A DNA stretch of 64,000 nt from JAWKRB01 sp041389885 (GTDB taxonomy: Bacteria; Myxococcota_A; Polyangia; Polyangiales; Ga0077539), in contig JAWKRB010000027.1 of NCBI GenBank assembly GCA_041389885.1, positions 51,739 to 115,738 of the forward strand. The letters are read 5' to 3'. This document shows, piece by piece, positions 46,922 through 55,258 of this stretch. Both the position numbers and the translations under genes were made by a program. The notes beneath the pieces were generated by a model, which had not been told where the DNA came from, did not search any database, and was given only the letters and a program-made list of their open reading frames with translations. Numbering within the stretch: the first letter of the stretch is position 1; every line of letters begins with the position of its first letter.

Positions 46922-48403
46922 GTGGACGAGAAGTATCGCTACATCCAGTCGGCGGGCGCGCTCAACGAGGCCGCCCCCGTGATGAGCAAGCGCGCCGCGC
47001 CGCCGCCCGCGCGCGCGTCCGCCGCGCACGCCGCGGCCCTCGCGGGCCTCGCGCAGCAGTCGGACGAGGAGCGCGGCGAAGCGGGCGCGCCCCGGTCGCT
47101 CGCGTCGATGCCGCGGCAGGAGCGCGCGCGGGTCATCGCCGCGGGTCGAGGCGGGCGGGGCGGGGTCGACCCGCACACGCAGGGATGGAGGTGGGGCTTG
47201 TTCTACGTCACCGTCGAAGACGGCCAGCGCGTGCTCCTCGTCGACCGCGAGGGGCGCATGGAAGAGGTCGTGGGGCCGCGCCGGGTGTGGTCCTTCGGCA
47301 AGCGGGTGCAGCCGATGGCGCACCACGTCGCGCACCCCGGCGAGTTCCTCATCGCGCGCTTTCGAGACGGACGTCAGGAGCACCTCCGCGGCCCCGCCCA
47401 CGTGTGGTTCGACCCGCGCGCGCACCTCAGCATCGGCCGAGAAGACGCCCTGCAGATCGCCACCCGCGAGGCCGTCGTGGTCTACGCCCGCGACGGCGCG
47501 GGCGAGGTGCGCCGCCGCGTGGTCGAGGGCCCCGCCGTGTTCGTGCCCGAGCCCGGCGAGTGGCTCCACACCTTCTCCTGGCACGGCGCCCGCGGCGGCG
47601 ACGACGGATACCGTAAGGTGCCGAACGGGCTGGTGTTTCAGAAGCTCTGGCTCCTGCCCGACCAGATGTACCACGACGTCACCGACGTGCGCACCGCCGA
47701 CGACGCGCTGCTCACCATCCGGCTCATGGTGTTCTTCGAGCTCGTCGACATCGAGCGCATGCTCGCGTCGACGCACGACCCCATCGGCGATTTCGTGAAC
47801 GCCGCGACGAGCGACGTGGTCGACTTCCTCGGCCGCCACGATTTCGCGTCGTTCAAGCGGCACACCGAGAAGCTCAACGAGCTCGCCGCGTACCCGCAGC
47901 TCGCCGCCCGCGCGCAGCAGTGCGGCTACCGCATCGACAAGGTGGTCTACCGCGGGTACGGCGCCCCCGACTCGCTGCAGGAGATGCACGACAAGGCCAT
48001 CGAGTCGCGCACGCGCCTCGCCCTCGAGCGCGCCACCATGCAGCAGGCGCAGGAGCTCGAAGACTTCACCCTCGAGCGGACCCTCGCCCGCAGCGAGCGC
48101 CAGCGCGACGACCGCGCCGCCGAGAGCGACCACGAGATCGCCCTGAGCAAGCGCCGGCGCGAGGCCGACCTCGACGCCGAGCGCGCGAGGCAGACCTTCC
48201 TCCGCGAGCAGCAGGGCCTCGACGCGCGGCAGTCCCTGGAGGTGTCGCGCGCGCGCGACGCCGAGCGCCGAGCGCACCTCGACGCCCTGCGCGCCCTCGG
48301 GGTGGACCTCACCGCGCTGCTCACCCAGGGGCGCGCCGATCAGGTGATCGAGCTGCGCGGCGGCGCCGAGGCCGCGCACCTCCACCTCTCCGCGCGGGAG
48401 TGA
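46922..48403 (+). CDS. Vault-like SPFH-domain protein
   Basis: About 493 residues. Residues about 70-300 carry beta-repeat sequence like major vault protein repeats (VVEGPAVFVPEPGEWLHTFS, VDREGRMEEVVGPRRVWSF), then a shoulder/SPFH-like domain (VTDVRTADDALLTIRLMVFF, DFVNAATSDVVDFLGRHDFA), and a long C-terminal helix (HDKAIESRTRLALERATMQQ ... SKRRREADLDAERARQTF). There is no membrane segment or signal. In vaults and SPFH proteins this order builds large cages or rings. Start is uncertain: GTG 46922 or ATG 46982; G/C-rich third positions support coding from 46922. The next gene, a PP2C phosphatase, begins two bases after its stop. Confidence 0.75.
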   Translation: MDEKYRYIQSAGALNEAAPVMSKRAAPPPARASAAHAAALAGLAQQSDEERGEAGAPRSLASMPRQERARVIAAGRGGRGGVDPHTQGWRWGLFYVTVEDGQRVLLVDREGRMEEVVGPRRVWSFGKRVQPMAHHVAHPGEFLIARFRDGRQEHLRGPAHVWFDPRAHLSIGREDALQIATREAVVVYARDGAGEVRRRVVEGPAVFVPEPGEWLHTFSWHGARGGDDGYRKVPNGLVFQKLWLLPDQMYHDVTDVRTADDALLTIRLMVFFELVDIERMLASTHDPIGDFVNAATSDVVDFLGRHDFASFKRHTEKLNELAAYPQLAARAQQCGYRIDKVVYRGYGAPDSLQEMHDKAIESRTRLALERATMQQAQELEDFTLERTLARSERQRDDRAAESDHEIALSKRRREADLDAERARQTFLREQQGLDARQSLEVSRARDAERRAHLDALRALGVDLTALLTQGRADQVIELRGGAEAAHLHLSARE

Positions 48404-48405
48404 CC

Positions 48406-49491
48406 GTGAAGCCCCGCCGGCCCACGCCCTCCGCCGTCGAGATTTCCCGGGCCTCGACCCCGCGAATGGGCTTGGCGCTTGACACCCCGGCGCCGGGACG
48501 CGACGCTCCCCGAACGAACGTGTCGCTCAAGATCGACGCCGCGGGCCGCACAGACGTGGGACAGCTCCGCGAGCACAACGAAGACACCTTCGCTGTGGCC
48601 GACCAGCACCACCTCTACCTCGTCGCCGACGGCATGGGCGGTCACCGCGCGGGGGACATCGCGTCGAAGATGGCGACCGACACGGTGCTCGCGTTCTTCG
48701 ACAGCACCACCCGCGAAGACGCGACCTGGCCCTTTCACTACGACCCGAGCCTCTCGCCCGAAGAGAACCGGCTGCTCACGAGCCTCAAGGTCGCGAACAA
48801 GTCGATCTTCGAAGAGAGCGTGCGCAACTCCGAGCACCGGGGCATGGGCACCACCGTCGTCGGCGCGCTGGTGAACCTCAGCGCGCGCAAGGTGTTCATC
48901 GGGCACGTGGGCGACAGCCGGTGCTACCGCGTGCGCGACCGCGGGATCCTGCAGCTCACGCAGGACCACTCGCTGCTCAACGAGTACCTCCGCGCGATGC
49001 CCGACCTGCCCCAGTCGCAGCGCGACGAGCTGCCGCGCAACGTGATCACCCGCGCGCTGGGGATGACCGAGTTCGTGCAGGTCGACCTCCGCGCCGACGG
49101 CCTCCGCGACGGAGACGCCTTCGTGCTCTGCTCCGACGGGCTCTCGGGGATGATCTCCGACGCCGAGATCCTGGCGACGGTGCTGGCCCACGAAGACGAC
49201 CTCGCGGCCGCCTGCGAGGCGCTCGTGAAGCGCGCGAACGACCACGGCGGCGAAGACAACATCACCGTGCTGGTCTTTCGCGTGTACGAGCCCGAAGGGG
49301 CGTCGACGCGGCCGCCGCAGCGCTCGCCCCACAGCCTCGAAGAGACGCGCCCGATGCTCGCGCCGATCGCGGCCGAGCCCGGCACCGAGGCGACGCTCCC
49401 GCCCGCGCCCCCGGCGGACGAGCGCCCGCGCTTCGGCGACGAGGTCGAAGACACCGTCGAGGCCACCGGGCCGGTCAAGCTCCCGTCGTAG
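48406..49491 (+). CDS. PP2C-family Ser/Thr protein phosphatase
   Basis: 361 residues. The PPM core (about 40-300) has all the metal-site motifs: GQLREHNEDTFAV, YLVADGMGGHRAGDIAS, GMGTTVVGALV, VGHVGDSRCYRVR, LTQDHSLLNEY, VLCSDGLSGMI and GGEDNITVLV. It is a manganese/magnesium-dependent protein Ser/Thr phosphatase with a disordered C-terminus. GTG at 48406 has GGGAG six bases upstream. It follows the vault-like gene by two bases and is almost surely cotranscribed. It is the only PP2C gene in a window with three active kinases. Its last 17 bp overlap gpmI convergently. Confidence 0.93.
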   Translation: MKPRRPTPSAVEISRASTPRMGLALDTPAPGRDAPRTNVSLKIDAAGRTDVGQLREHNEDTFAVADQHHLYLVADGMGGHRAGDIASKMATDTVLAFFDSTTREDATWPFHYDPSLSPEENRLLTSLKVANKSIFEESVRNSEHRGMGTTVVGALVNLSARKVFIGHVGDSRCYRVRDRGILQLTQDHSLLNEYLRAMPDLPQSQRDELPRNVITRALGMTEFVQVDLRADGLRDGDAFVLCSDGLSGMISDAEILATVLAHEDDLAAACEALVKRANDHGGEDNITVLVFRVYEPEGASTRPPQRSPHSLEETRPMLAPIAAEPGTEATLPPAPPADERPRFGDEVEDTVEATGPVKLPS

Positions 49492-51031
49492 GGTCCCGCT
49501 CGAGCAGCGAGCGCCCGTCCATCACCTCGGGCTGCGCGAGGCCCATGAGGGAGAGCATCGTGGGGGCCACGTCGCAGATCCTCCCGCCGGCGCGGAGCAC
49601 GCCCTCGCGCCCCGCGAGGGCCTCGGAGACCGCCCAGAGGGGCACGGGGTTGGTGGTGTGCGCGGTGTGCACGCCGCCGGTGATCGGGTCGATCATGGTC
49701 TCGCAGTTGCCGTGGTCCGAGGTCACGAGGACGGAGCCGCGGAGCTCGAGGGCCGCGCGCACGACCTCGCCCACGCCGCGGTCGACGGCCTCGACCGCCG
49801 CGATGGCCGCGGGGAGCACGCCGGTGTGCCCGACCATGTCGGGGTTGGCGAAGTTCACGAGGAGAAAGTCGTAGCGCCCCGAGCGGATGGCCTCGACGAT
49901 GCGCAGGGTCACCTCGGGCGCGCTCATCTCGGGCTTGAGGTCATAGGTCGCGACGTCGCGCGGCGAGGGGATCATCGCCCGCTCCTCGCCGGCGAAGGGC
50001 TCCTCGCGGCCGCCGTTGAAGAAGTACGTCACGTGCGCGTACTTCTCGGTCTCCGCGCAGCGAAACTGCCCGAGCCCGGCGCGCGACACCACCTCGGGAA
50101 AGAGCTCGGGGTAGGTCTCCTTCGGGTACGCCACCGGGAGCCCGAGCCGCGGGTCGTAGGTGGTCATGCACGCGAAGCGCGCGTAGCGAGGGCGCGCCCC
50201 GCGGTCGAAGAAGCTGAACGCGTCGGCGGTGAGCGCGAGGGTGATCTCCCGCGCGCGGTCGGGTCGAAAATTGAAGAACAGCCCCGCGTCCTCGCCGTCG
50301 CGAATCCCCGCGTAGTCGCCGAGCACCCGGGGCTCGACGAACTCGTCGCCCTTGCCGTCGGCGTACGACGCCGCCAGCGCCTCGCGCCAGCTCGCCGCCC
50401 GCGGCGCCGAGGCGAGGGCCACGGCCTGGTAGGCGCGCTCGACGCGCTCCCAGCGCTGGTCGCGGTCCATCGCCCAGTAGCGCCCGCAGAGGGTCGCGAT
50501 CTCGCCCTTGCCCCGGAGGGCCTCCTCGAGGCGCCGGAGGTACGCCTCGGCGCTCCTCGGCGGCGTGTCTCGCCCGTCGAGAAACGCGTGGACCACCGCG
50601 CGAACCCCTTGCGCCGCAGCGACCTCGATGAGCCCGAGCAGGTGCTCGAGCGAGCTGTGCACCCCGCCGTCCGACACCAGCCCGAGGAGGTGCAGCGCGC
50701 CGCCCCGCTGCTTCGCCGCGGCCACCGCGTCGGCGATGACCGGGTTGCGCCCGAGGGACCCCTCGGCGAGGGCCACGTCGATGCGGGAGATGTCCATCAT
50801 CGCGATGCGCCCGGCGCCGAAGTTCATGTGCCCCACCTCGCTGTTGCCCATCTGACCGGGCGGCAGGCCCACGTCGGGGCCGCTGGCGCCGATGAGGGTG
50901 CGCGGGTAGCGCGCGGTGAGCGCGTCGAAGGTGGGGGTGCGCGCGAGGCGCACGGCGTTGGCCTCTCCCTCGGCGCGGTCTCCGAAGCCGTCGAGGATCA
51001 CGAGAACCATCGGGGGGCGCGGGGTGGTCAT
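49475..51031 (-). CDS. gpmI: 2,3-bisphosphoglycerate-independent phosphoglycerate mutase
   Basis: 518 residues, the full family length. Metal and catalytic motifs are present: LVILDGFGDR (metal Asp), QMGNSEVGHMNFGAGR with the phosphorylated Ser64, HAFLDGRDTPP, FNFRPDRAREIT, NFANPDMVGHTG, VTSDHGNCE and HTTNPVP. It interconverts 3- and 2-phosphoglycerate in glycolysis using two manganese ions. Its ATG overlaps the transglutaminase gene's stop by four bases, an unusual partner for a glycolytic enzyme and possibly only a convenience of packing. Confidence 0.96.
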   Translation of the reverse strand: MTTPRPPMVLVILDGFGDRAEGEANAVRLARTPTFDALTARYPRTLIGASGPDVGLPPGQMGNSEVGHMNFGAGRIAMMDISRIDVALAEGSLGRNPVIADAVAAAKQRGGALHLLGLVSDGGVHSSLEHLLGLIEVAAAQGVRAVVHAFLDGRDTPPRSAEAYLRRLEEALRGKGEIATLCGRYWAMDRDQRWERVERAYQAVALASAPRAASWREALAASYADGKGDEFVEPRVLGDYAGIRDGEDAGLFFNFRPDRAREITLALTADAFSFFDRGARPRYARFACMTTYDPRLGLPVAYPKETYPELFPEVVSRAGLGQFRCAETEKYAHVTYFFNGGREEPFAGEERAMIPSPRDVATYDLKPEMSAPEVTLRIVEAIRSGRYDFLLVNFANPDMVGHTGVLPAAIAAVEAVDRGVGEVVRAALELRGSVLVTSDHGNCETMIDPITGGVHTAHTTNPVPLWAVSEALAGREGVLRAGGRICDVAPTMLSLMGLAQPEVMDGRSLLERDPTTGA

Positions 51032-53265
51032 GGGCGTGGGGCTCCGTCGGGGCTGGGGGGTGGGCTGGGGGGCGCGGCGCGGGCCTGCGCCAGGGCGCGC
51101 CGCAGCGCGTCGAATTCATGGGGCTCGAGGGGCTCGTCGCCGAAGCGCGCGGCGAGGTAGCGCGTCGCGACGCGGACCGCGACGGGCCCGAGGGGGTCTC
51201 CCCCCGCGTCGAGCTCCCGCGCGAAGGCCAGCAGCGAGCGGCTGGGCGGGCGCGGGACCCCGCGGGCCGCGAGGAGCTCGTCGAGGGCGTGCGCGAGGTC
51301 TTGCGCGGCGCGCTGCGAGGGCGTGCGCGCGCGGTGGAGCGCCATGCCCGGCGCCCTCCTCCACGCCCGGAGCTGCGACGCGAGCAGCAGCAGCAGCCCC
51401 ACGCCCACGACCCCAGCGACCACCGGGCGCAGCGAGCGCAGCGAGAGGCTTCGGCCCCCGCCGCGGCCGCCGCCGCCGCGCAGCCGCGGCATCGAGAAGC
51501 CCCCGGCGCCACGGCGGGCGTCGATGAAGCGCCACACCCGGCGCGCGATCTGCGCCTGCGTCGAGAGGTCGAAGCCCACGATGTAGTGCCGCCATCGCAT
51601 GCGCAGGGCCTCGAGGAAGGCGTCGGCCTCGGAGAACATCCCGCCGCGCGCCCCGGTGAGGATCCCGCTGCTGGGGGTGGGGTCGAAGGTGAGCCAGCCG
51701 CGCTGCGGGTCCCAGACCTCGACCCAGGAGTGCGCGTCGCCCTGGAGCACGGCGTAGAAGCGCCCGTAGCGGTTGTAGGTCCCGCCGAGAAAGCCCGTCA
51801 CGTTGCGCGTGGGCACGTCGGCCGCGCGGAGCAGCACGGCCATCGCCGTCGAGAAATACTCGCAGTGCCCCGCGTGGGAGCGAAAGAGAAAGTCCTCGAG
51901 GGGCTGCGCCGCGCCGCCGCTCTCGAGGCGCAGGGTGTACCGAAAGGCCGCGAGGTAGCGCTCGACCGCCTGGGCCTTCTGAGACGGCGTGGTGAGCCCC
52001 CGGGTGATCTGCGCCGCGAGCGCGCGCACCCGCGGCGAGAGCGACGCCGGCAGCTGGAGGTAGCGCCTCGGAAAGCTCCGCGACCGCTCGATCGCGGGTC
52101 GCCGGGGCAGCGCCTGCGGTTGGGCGCGGGAGAGGTAGGCCGTGTAGACCAGGCCCACGCCCTCGGCGCCGGAGTACCGAATGCCGTCGTCCCGGTCCAT
52201 GTTGAGGTGGGTGAAGCGCGGGTAGCCGTTCTCGAAGCGGGCCTCGATGTCGAGGCCGACGGTGCCCTCGGGGAGAAAGAGCACCGGCGGCTCGAGGGGG
52301 TCGAGCACGATGCGCAGCGCCTCGTCGCGCCCAGGGTCGGGGAGGCGAATCAGCGAGTACCGCGTCTCGTCGCGCTCGACCCGCGCAGACTCCGCCCCGC
52401 GGCCGTGCTGCCGCCGGCTCCAGCCCCGGCCGGTGTAGTGGTCGAAGGTCGCGCCACGCAGCCGAAACGACCGAAACGGCGGCGGGTTCGCCGGCAGCTC
52501 CTGCGGCTGGATGCGCAGCACCACCGTGGTGTTGTTGCGCACGGTGCCGTGCCCCGAGAGGTCGACCTCGTTGCCGAAGCCCGCCACGGTGTTCTCGTTG
52601 TGCGGGCGTATCGAGAGCACCCCGAGCCCGATGCGCGGAAAGATCAAGAAGATCACCGCGGTGAGCATGAAGATCGGCACCGCGAGGAGCGACGAGCCCA
52701 CGAGCAGCCCCGCCCCCACGACCCTGCGCGACCGGAGGATTCGCGCGACGTCGATGGGCACCCCGGCGCGCCCCGCGCGGGCGTCGGCGAGGTAGTTCCC
52801 CTCGATCTCGCGGCGGAGGTGACCGAGGGTCATCGCCCAGGGCGTGACGATCACGAAGCCCACGAAGCACAGGGCGTAGGAGAGCCCGCCGCCGAGCACC
52901 GTGGCGGCGATGAGCTGCAGCAGCGCGAGGCTCGTGATGAGCTGGTAGTTCTTGGACGAGCGGCGGTTCGACAGCAGCTGCACCTGCAGAAACGACGCGA
53001 GCTCGACGAAGGTGATGAGCCAGTCGACGCCGAAGAGCGTGACCCGCGCGACCTGCAGTCCGATCACGAGCAGCAGCGCGACGTTCCACCCCCGGGCGTA
53101 GCGCTCGGAGTGCACGACCTCGCCCTCGGCGAACCAGCTCAGCAGCACGCCGACGCCGACGAGCCCCACGCTCACCGGCGGGAGCTCGCCCCCGGCGCCG
53201 AGCACGACGAGGCTCAGCGCCGCGAGGATGTACACCGCGACCTTGTGAACCTGCGCGAACCTCAT
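51028..53265 (-). CDS. TgpA-like membrane transglutaminase (DUF3488-transglutaminase core)
   Basis: 745 residues: an N-terminal membrane domain with six or so helices (VAVYILAALSLVVLGAG ... IFMLTAVIFLIFPRIGLGVL), a periplasmic transglutaminase-like domain with catalytic Cys in HAGHCEYFSTAM, His in GDAHSWVEVW and Asp in WLTFDPTP, and a C-terminal helix (VVAGVVGVGLLLLLASQLRA) with a cytoplasmic tail. TgpA-type proteins are exported peptide or isopeptide enzymes, essential in Pseudomonas. The stop overlaps the gpmI ATG and the start overlaps the DUF58 stop by four bases each. A MoxR AAA+ gene, often third member of this unit, is not nearby. Confidence 0.93.
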   Translation of the reverse strand: MRFAQVHKVAVYILAALSLVVLGAGGELPPVSVGLVGVGVLLSWFAEGEVVHSERYARGWNVALLLVIGLQVARVTLFGVDWLITFVELASFLQVQLLSNRRSSKNYQLITSLALLQLIAATVLGGGLSYALCFVGFVIVTPWAMTLGHLRREIEGNYLADARAGRAGVPIDVARILRSRRVVGAGLLVGSSLLAVPIFMLTAVIFLIFPRIGLGVLSIRPHNENTVAGFGNEVDLSGHGTVRNNTTVVLRIQPQELPANPPPFRSFRLRGATFDHYTGRGWSRRQHGRGAESARVERDETRYSLIRLPDPGRDEALRIVLDPLEPPVLFLPEGTVGLDIEARFENGYPRFTHLNMDRDDGIRYSGAEGVGLVYTAYLSRAQPQALPRRPAIERSRSFPRRYLQLPASLSPRVRALAAQITRGLTTPSQKAQAVERYLAAFRYTLRLESGGAAQPLEDFLFRSHAGHCEYFSTAMAVLLRAADVPTRNVTGFLGGTYNRYGRFYAVLQGDAHSWVEVWDPQRGWLTFDPTPSSGILTGARGGMFSEADAFLEALRMRWRHYIVGFDLSTQAQIARRVWRFIDARRGAGGFSMPRLRGGGGRGGGRSLSLRSLRPVVAGVVGVGLLLLLASQLRAWRRAPGMALHRARTPSQRAAQDLAHALDELLAARGVPRPPSRSLLAFARELDAGGDPLGPVAVRVATRYLAARFGDEPLEPHEFDALRRALAQARAAPPSPPPSPDGAPRP

Positions 53266-54302
53266 GACGCGCTCACCCCCGCGGCGGAGGGGTCCGGCGG
53301 GAGCCGCGCGAGGAAGGCCAGCGCGCGGTCGGCCCCGCCCGCGCCGGGCCTGAGGTGCACCTCGGCCACGCCGTCAGGCCCCGCCTCCTGCGCGACGAGG
53401 TTCACCCTCGCGCCGCTGCGCAGCGCCTCGAGGCCCTGCCACGCCGCGCGACGGATCGCCTCCTCCACGAGCCGCGCGCGCTCCTGCGAGGGGGCCTGGT
53501 CGCGCGGCGCGGCGTTCGGCACCTCGACGCGCACGGCCCGCGCGCCCTCGCGCCGGCGCTCCCTCGCGATGGGCCTCCCCGCGGCGGCGGTCTTGGGCCA
53601 GTGGATGTCTCGCAGGGGGTCTCCCTCGCGCAGCTCGCGCACGCCGTCGACCTCGCCGCGCCCGCGCTCCTCGCGAGAGAATTGCTCGCCGGCCACGGTG
53701 TCGCGCGCGACGCGTTCGGTGTTGCGCAGCGGCGCGGGGTACACGAGCTGCTCCTCGGGCATGTCGACCTCGCGCCACTTCTCGAAGAGCCCGAAGGGAA
53801 AGCGCGTCGCCACGCGGAGCGAGACGTACCGCTCCACCCCGCGCACCGGCGCCACCCGGCGGTACGCCGCGGTCTGCCGCGCCCCGGCGCTCACCTTGAG
53901 GAAATAGCAGCGCTTGTCGGTGCGCCTGCCCTCGATGCGGTCCTCGACCTCGATGGAGTAGCTGGGCGCGTACTTCTTGCGGTTGAACACCTCGATCTCG
54001 ACCAGGGCGGCGGCGCCCGCGTAGGCGCGGCGCGGGAGCCGACGACGAAATTCGAGGCCCCGCAAGGCGATCTCCGAGAGCACGCCGCTGAGGGTGATCA
54101 GCGAGAGCAGGAGCCCGAGCACCAGGTAGAGCAGGTTGTTGCCGGTGTTCACCGCGGCGATGCCGACGCCGAAGGTGATGCCCACGAACATCTTGCCGTC
54201 TCGGGTGAAGCGCAGCCGCCGCGGCGGCTTGCGGGTTCGCAGGAACCACCACGCGCGGGCGACGACCGGACGAATCCACGCGCGCCAGGGTCCCGTTGAC
54301 AT
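53262..54302 (-). CDS. DUF58-family protein of a TgpA-type locus
   Basis: About 346 residues. Two adjacent membrane segments (MFVGITFGVGIAAVNTGNNL, LYLVLGLLLSLITLSGVL) are followed by a beta-rich region and the DUF58 signature (VRELREGDPLRDIHWPKTAA), a degenerate vWA-like domain. DUF58 proteins accompany MoxR ATPases and transglutaminases and are thought to help assemble or regulate exported complexes. Start at ATG 54302 is preferred; the frame is open 12 codons further upstream. The 3' end overlaps the transglutaminase start by four bases. Confidence 0.9.
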   Translation of the reverse strand: MSTGPWRAWIRPVVARAWWFLRTRKPPRRLRFTRDGKMFVGITFGVGIAAVNTGNNLLYLVLGLLLSLITLSGVLSEIALRGLEFRRRLPRRAYAGAAALVEIEVFNRKKYAPSYSIEVEDRIEGRRTDKRCYFLKVSAGARQTAAYRRVAPVRGVERYVSLRVATRFPFGLFEKWREVDMPEEQLVYPAPLRNTERVARDTVAGEQFSREERGRGEVDGVRELREGDPLRDIHWPKTAAAGRPIARERRREGARAVRVEVPNAAPRDQAPSQERARLVEEAIRRAAWQGLEALRSGARVNLVAQEAGPDGVAEVHLRPGAGGADRALAFLARLPPDPSAAGVSAS

Positions 54303-54351
54303 CGCCCCAGCATGGCAAACCCCAGCGGGATCGCGCAAAGGGAGACTGCCC

Positions 54352-55155
54352 TCAATTCACCGCGGCGAGGGCGGCGAGGAGCTCGGCGTGGATCCGCCCG
54401 TTCGTCGCCGCGAGGGCGCCGGTGCGAGGGTCGGCCGCGCCGCCGTCGAGGGCGCTCAGGGTCCCCCCCGCGGCCAGGAGCACCGCGGCGCCCCCCGCCA
54501 TGTCCCAGGGCTTGAGAAAGCGCTCCCAGTAGCCGTCGAAGGTCCCGTCGGCGGTCATGCAGAGGTCGATGGCCGCGGAGCCGCAGCGGCGCACGCCGCG
54601 GGTGAGCCGGGTCAGCGCGGCGAAGTGATCGAGGTTGTGCAAGGGATTGCTCCGCACGTCGTAGGGAAAGCCCGTGGCCAGCAGCGCCTCGCCCAGCCGC
54701 GGGGTCGCGCTGACCCGACACGGCGCGCCGTCTCGCGTCGCGCCACCCCCTCGCACGCCGCGCCACACCGTGCCCAGCGCGGGCGCGACCACCACCCCGA
54801 GCAGCGCGTCGGAGCCGGCCATGAGCCCCACCGACACCGCGAAGAACGGGTGCCCGTGGGCGAAATTCGTCGTCCCGTCGATGGGGTCGACCCAGAACAC
54901 CGGCTCCCCCGCGGGGACCTCCCCGCCGCCCTCCTCGGCCACCAGCGCAACCCCCGGAAACGACTTGAGAAACCTCTCACGCAGGAGCGCCTCGCTGGCG
55001 CGGTCCCAGGCCGTCACCAGGTCGATGTCTCCCTTGCGCTCCACGGCGGCGCCGGTGCGCCAGCCCGAGAGGCACACGGCGGCGGCGTCGCGCGCGATGC
55101 GCTCCACCTCGTCGGCCATCGCTCCAAGCTCGTCTGCGTTCCAGGGCTGCGTCAC
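54352..55155 (-). CDS. Inositol monophosphatase family protein (SuhB-like)
   Basis: 267 residues with the Li-sensitive phosphatase motifs: VAEEGGG (metal-binding Glu), WVDPIDGTTNFAHG (motif A, DPxDGT) and KPWDMAGGAAVLLAAGG (motif B, WDxAGG). It hydrolyses inositol 1-phosphate or related phosphomonoesters using three magnesium ions; bacterial relatives also act on fructose 1,6-bisphosphate or assist rRNA transcription. No ATG fits well; GTG at 55155 gives the normal length, with ATG 55119 as an alternative. It lies 49 bp upstream of the DUF58 gene on the same strand. Confidence 0.93.
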   Translation of the reverse strand: MTQPWNADELGAMADEVERIARDAAAVCLSGWRTGAAVERKGDIDLVTAWDRASEALLRERFLKSFPGVALVAEEGGGEVPAGEPVFWVDPIDGTTNFAHGHPFFAVSVGLMAGSDALLGVVVAPALGTVWRGVRGGGATRDGAPCRVSATPRLGEALLATGFPYDVRSNPLHNLDHFAALTRLTRGVRRCGSAAIDLCMTADGTFDGYWERFLKPWDMAGGAAVLLAAGGTLSALDGGAADPRTGALAATNGRIHAELLAALAAVN

Positions 55156-55258
55156 GCCGCGAGCAGTATCACGCCCTCGCGTCCCCCCGCGACGCGCTAC
55201 CATCCCGCCGGTGCGCCGCCGGAGAGACCCACAGACGACGCGAGAGAGGCGGTAGCGG

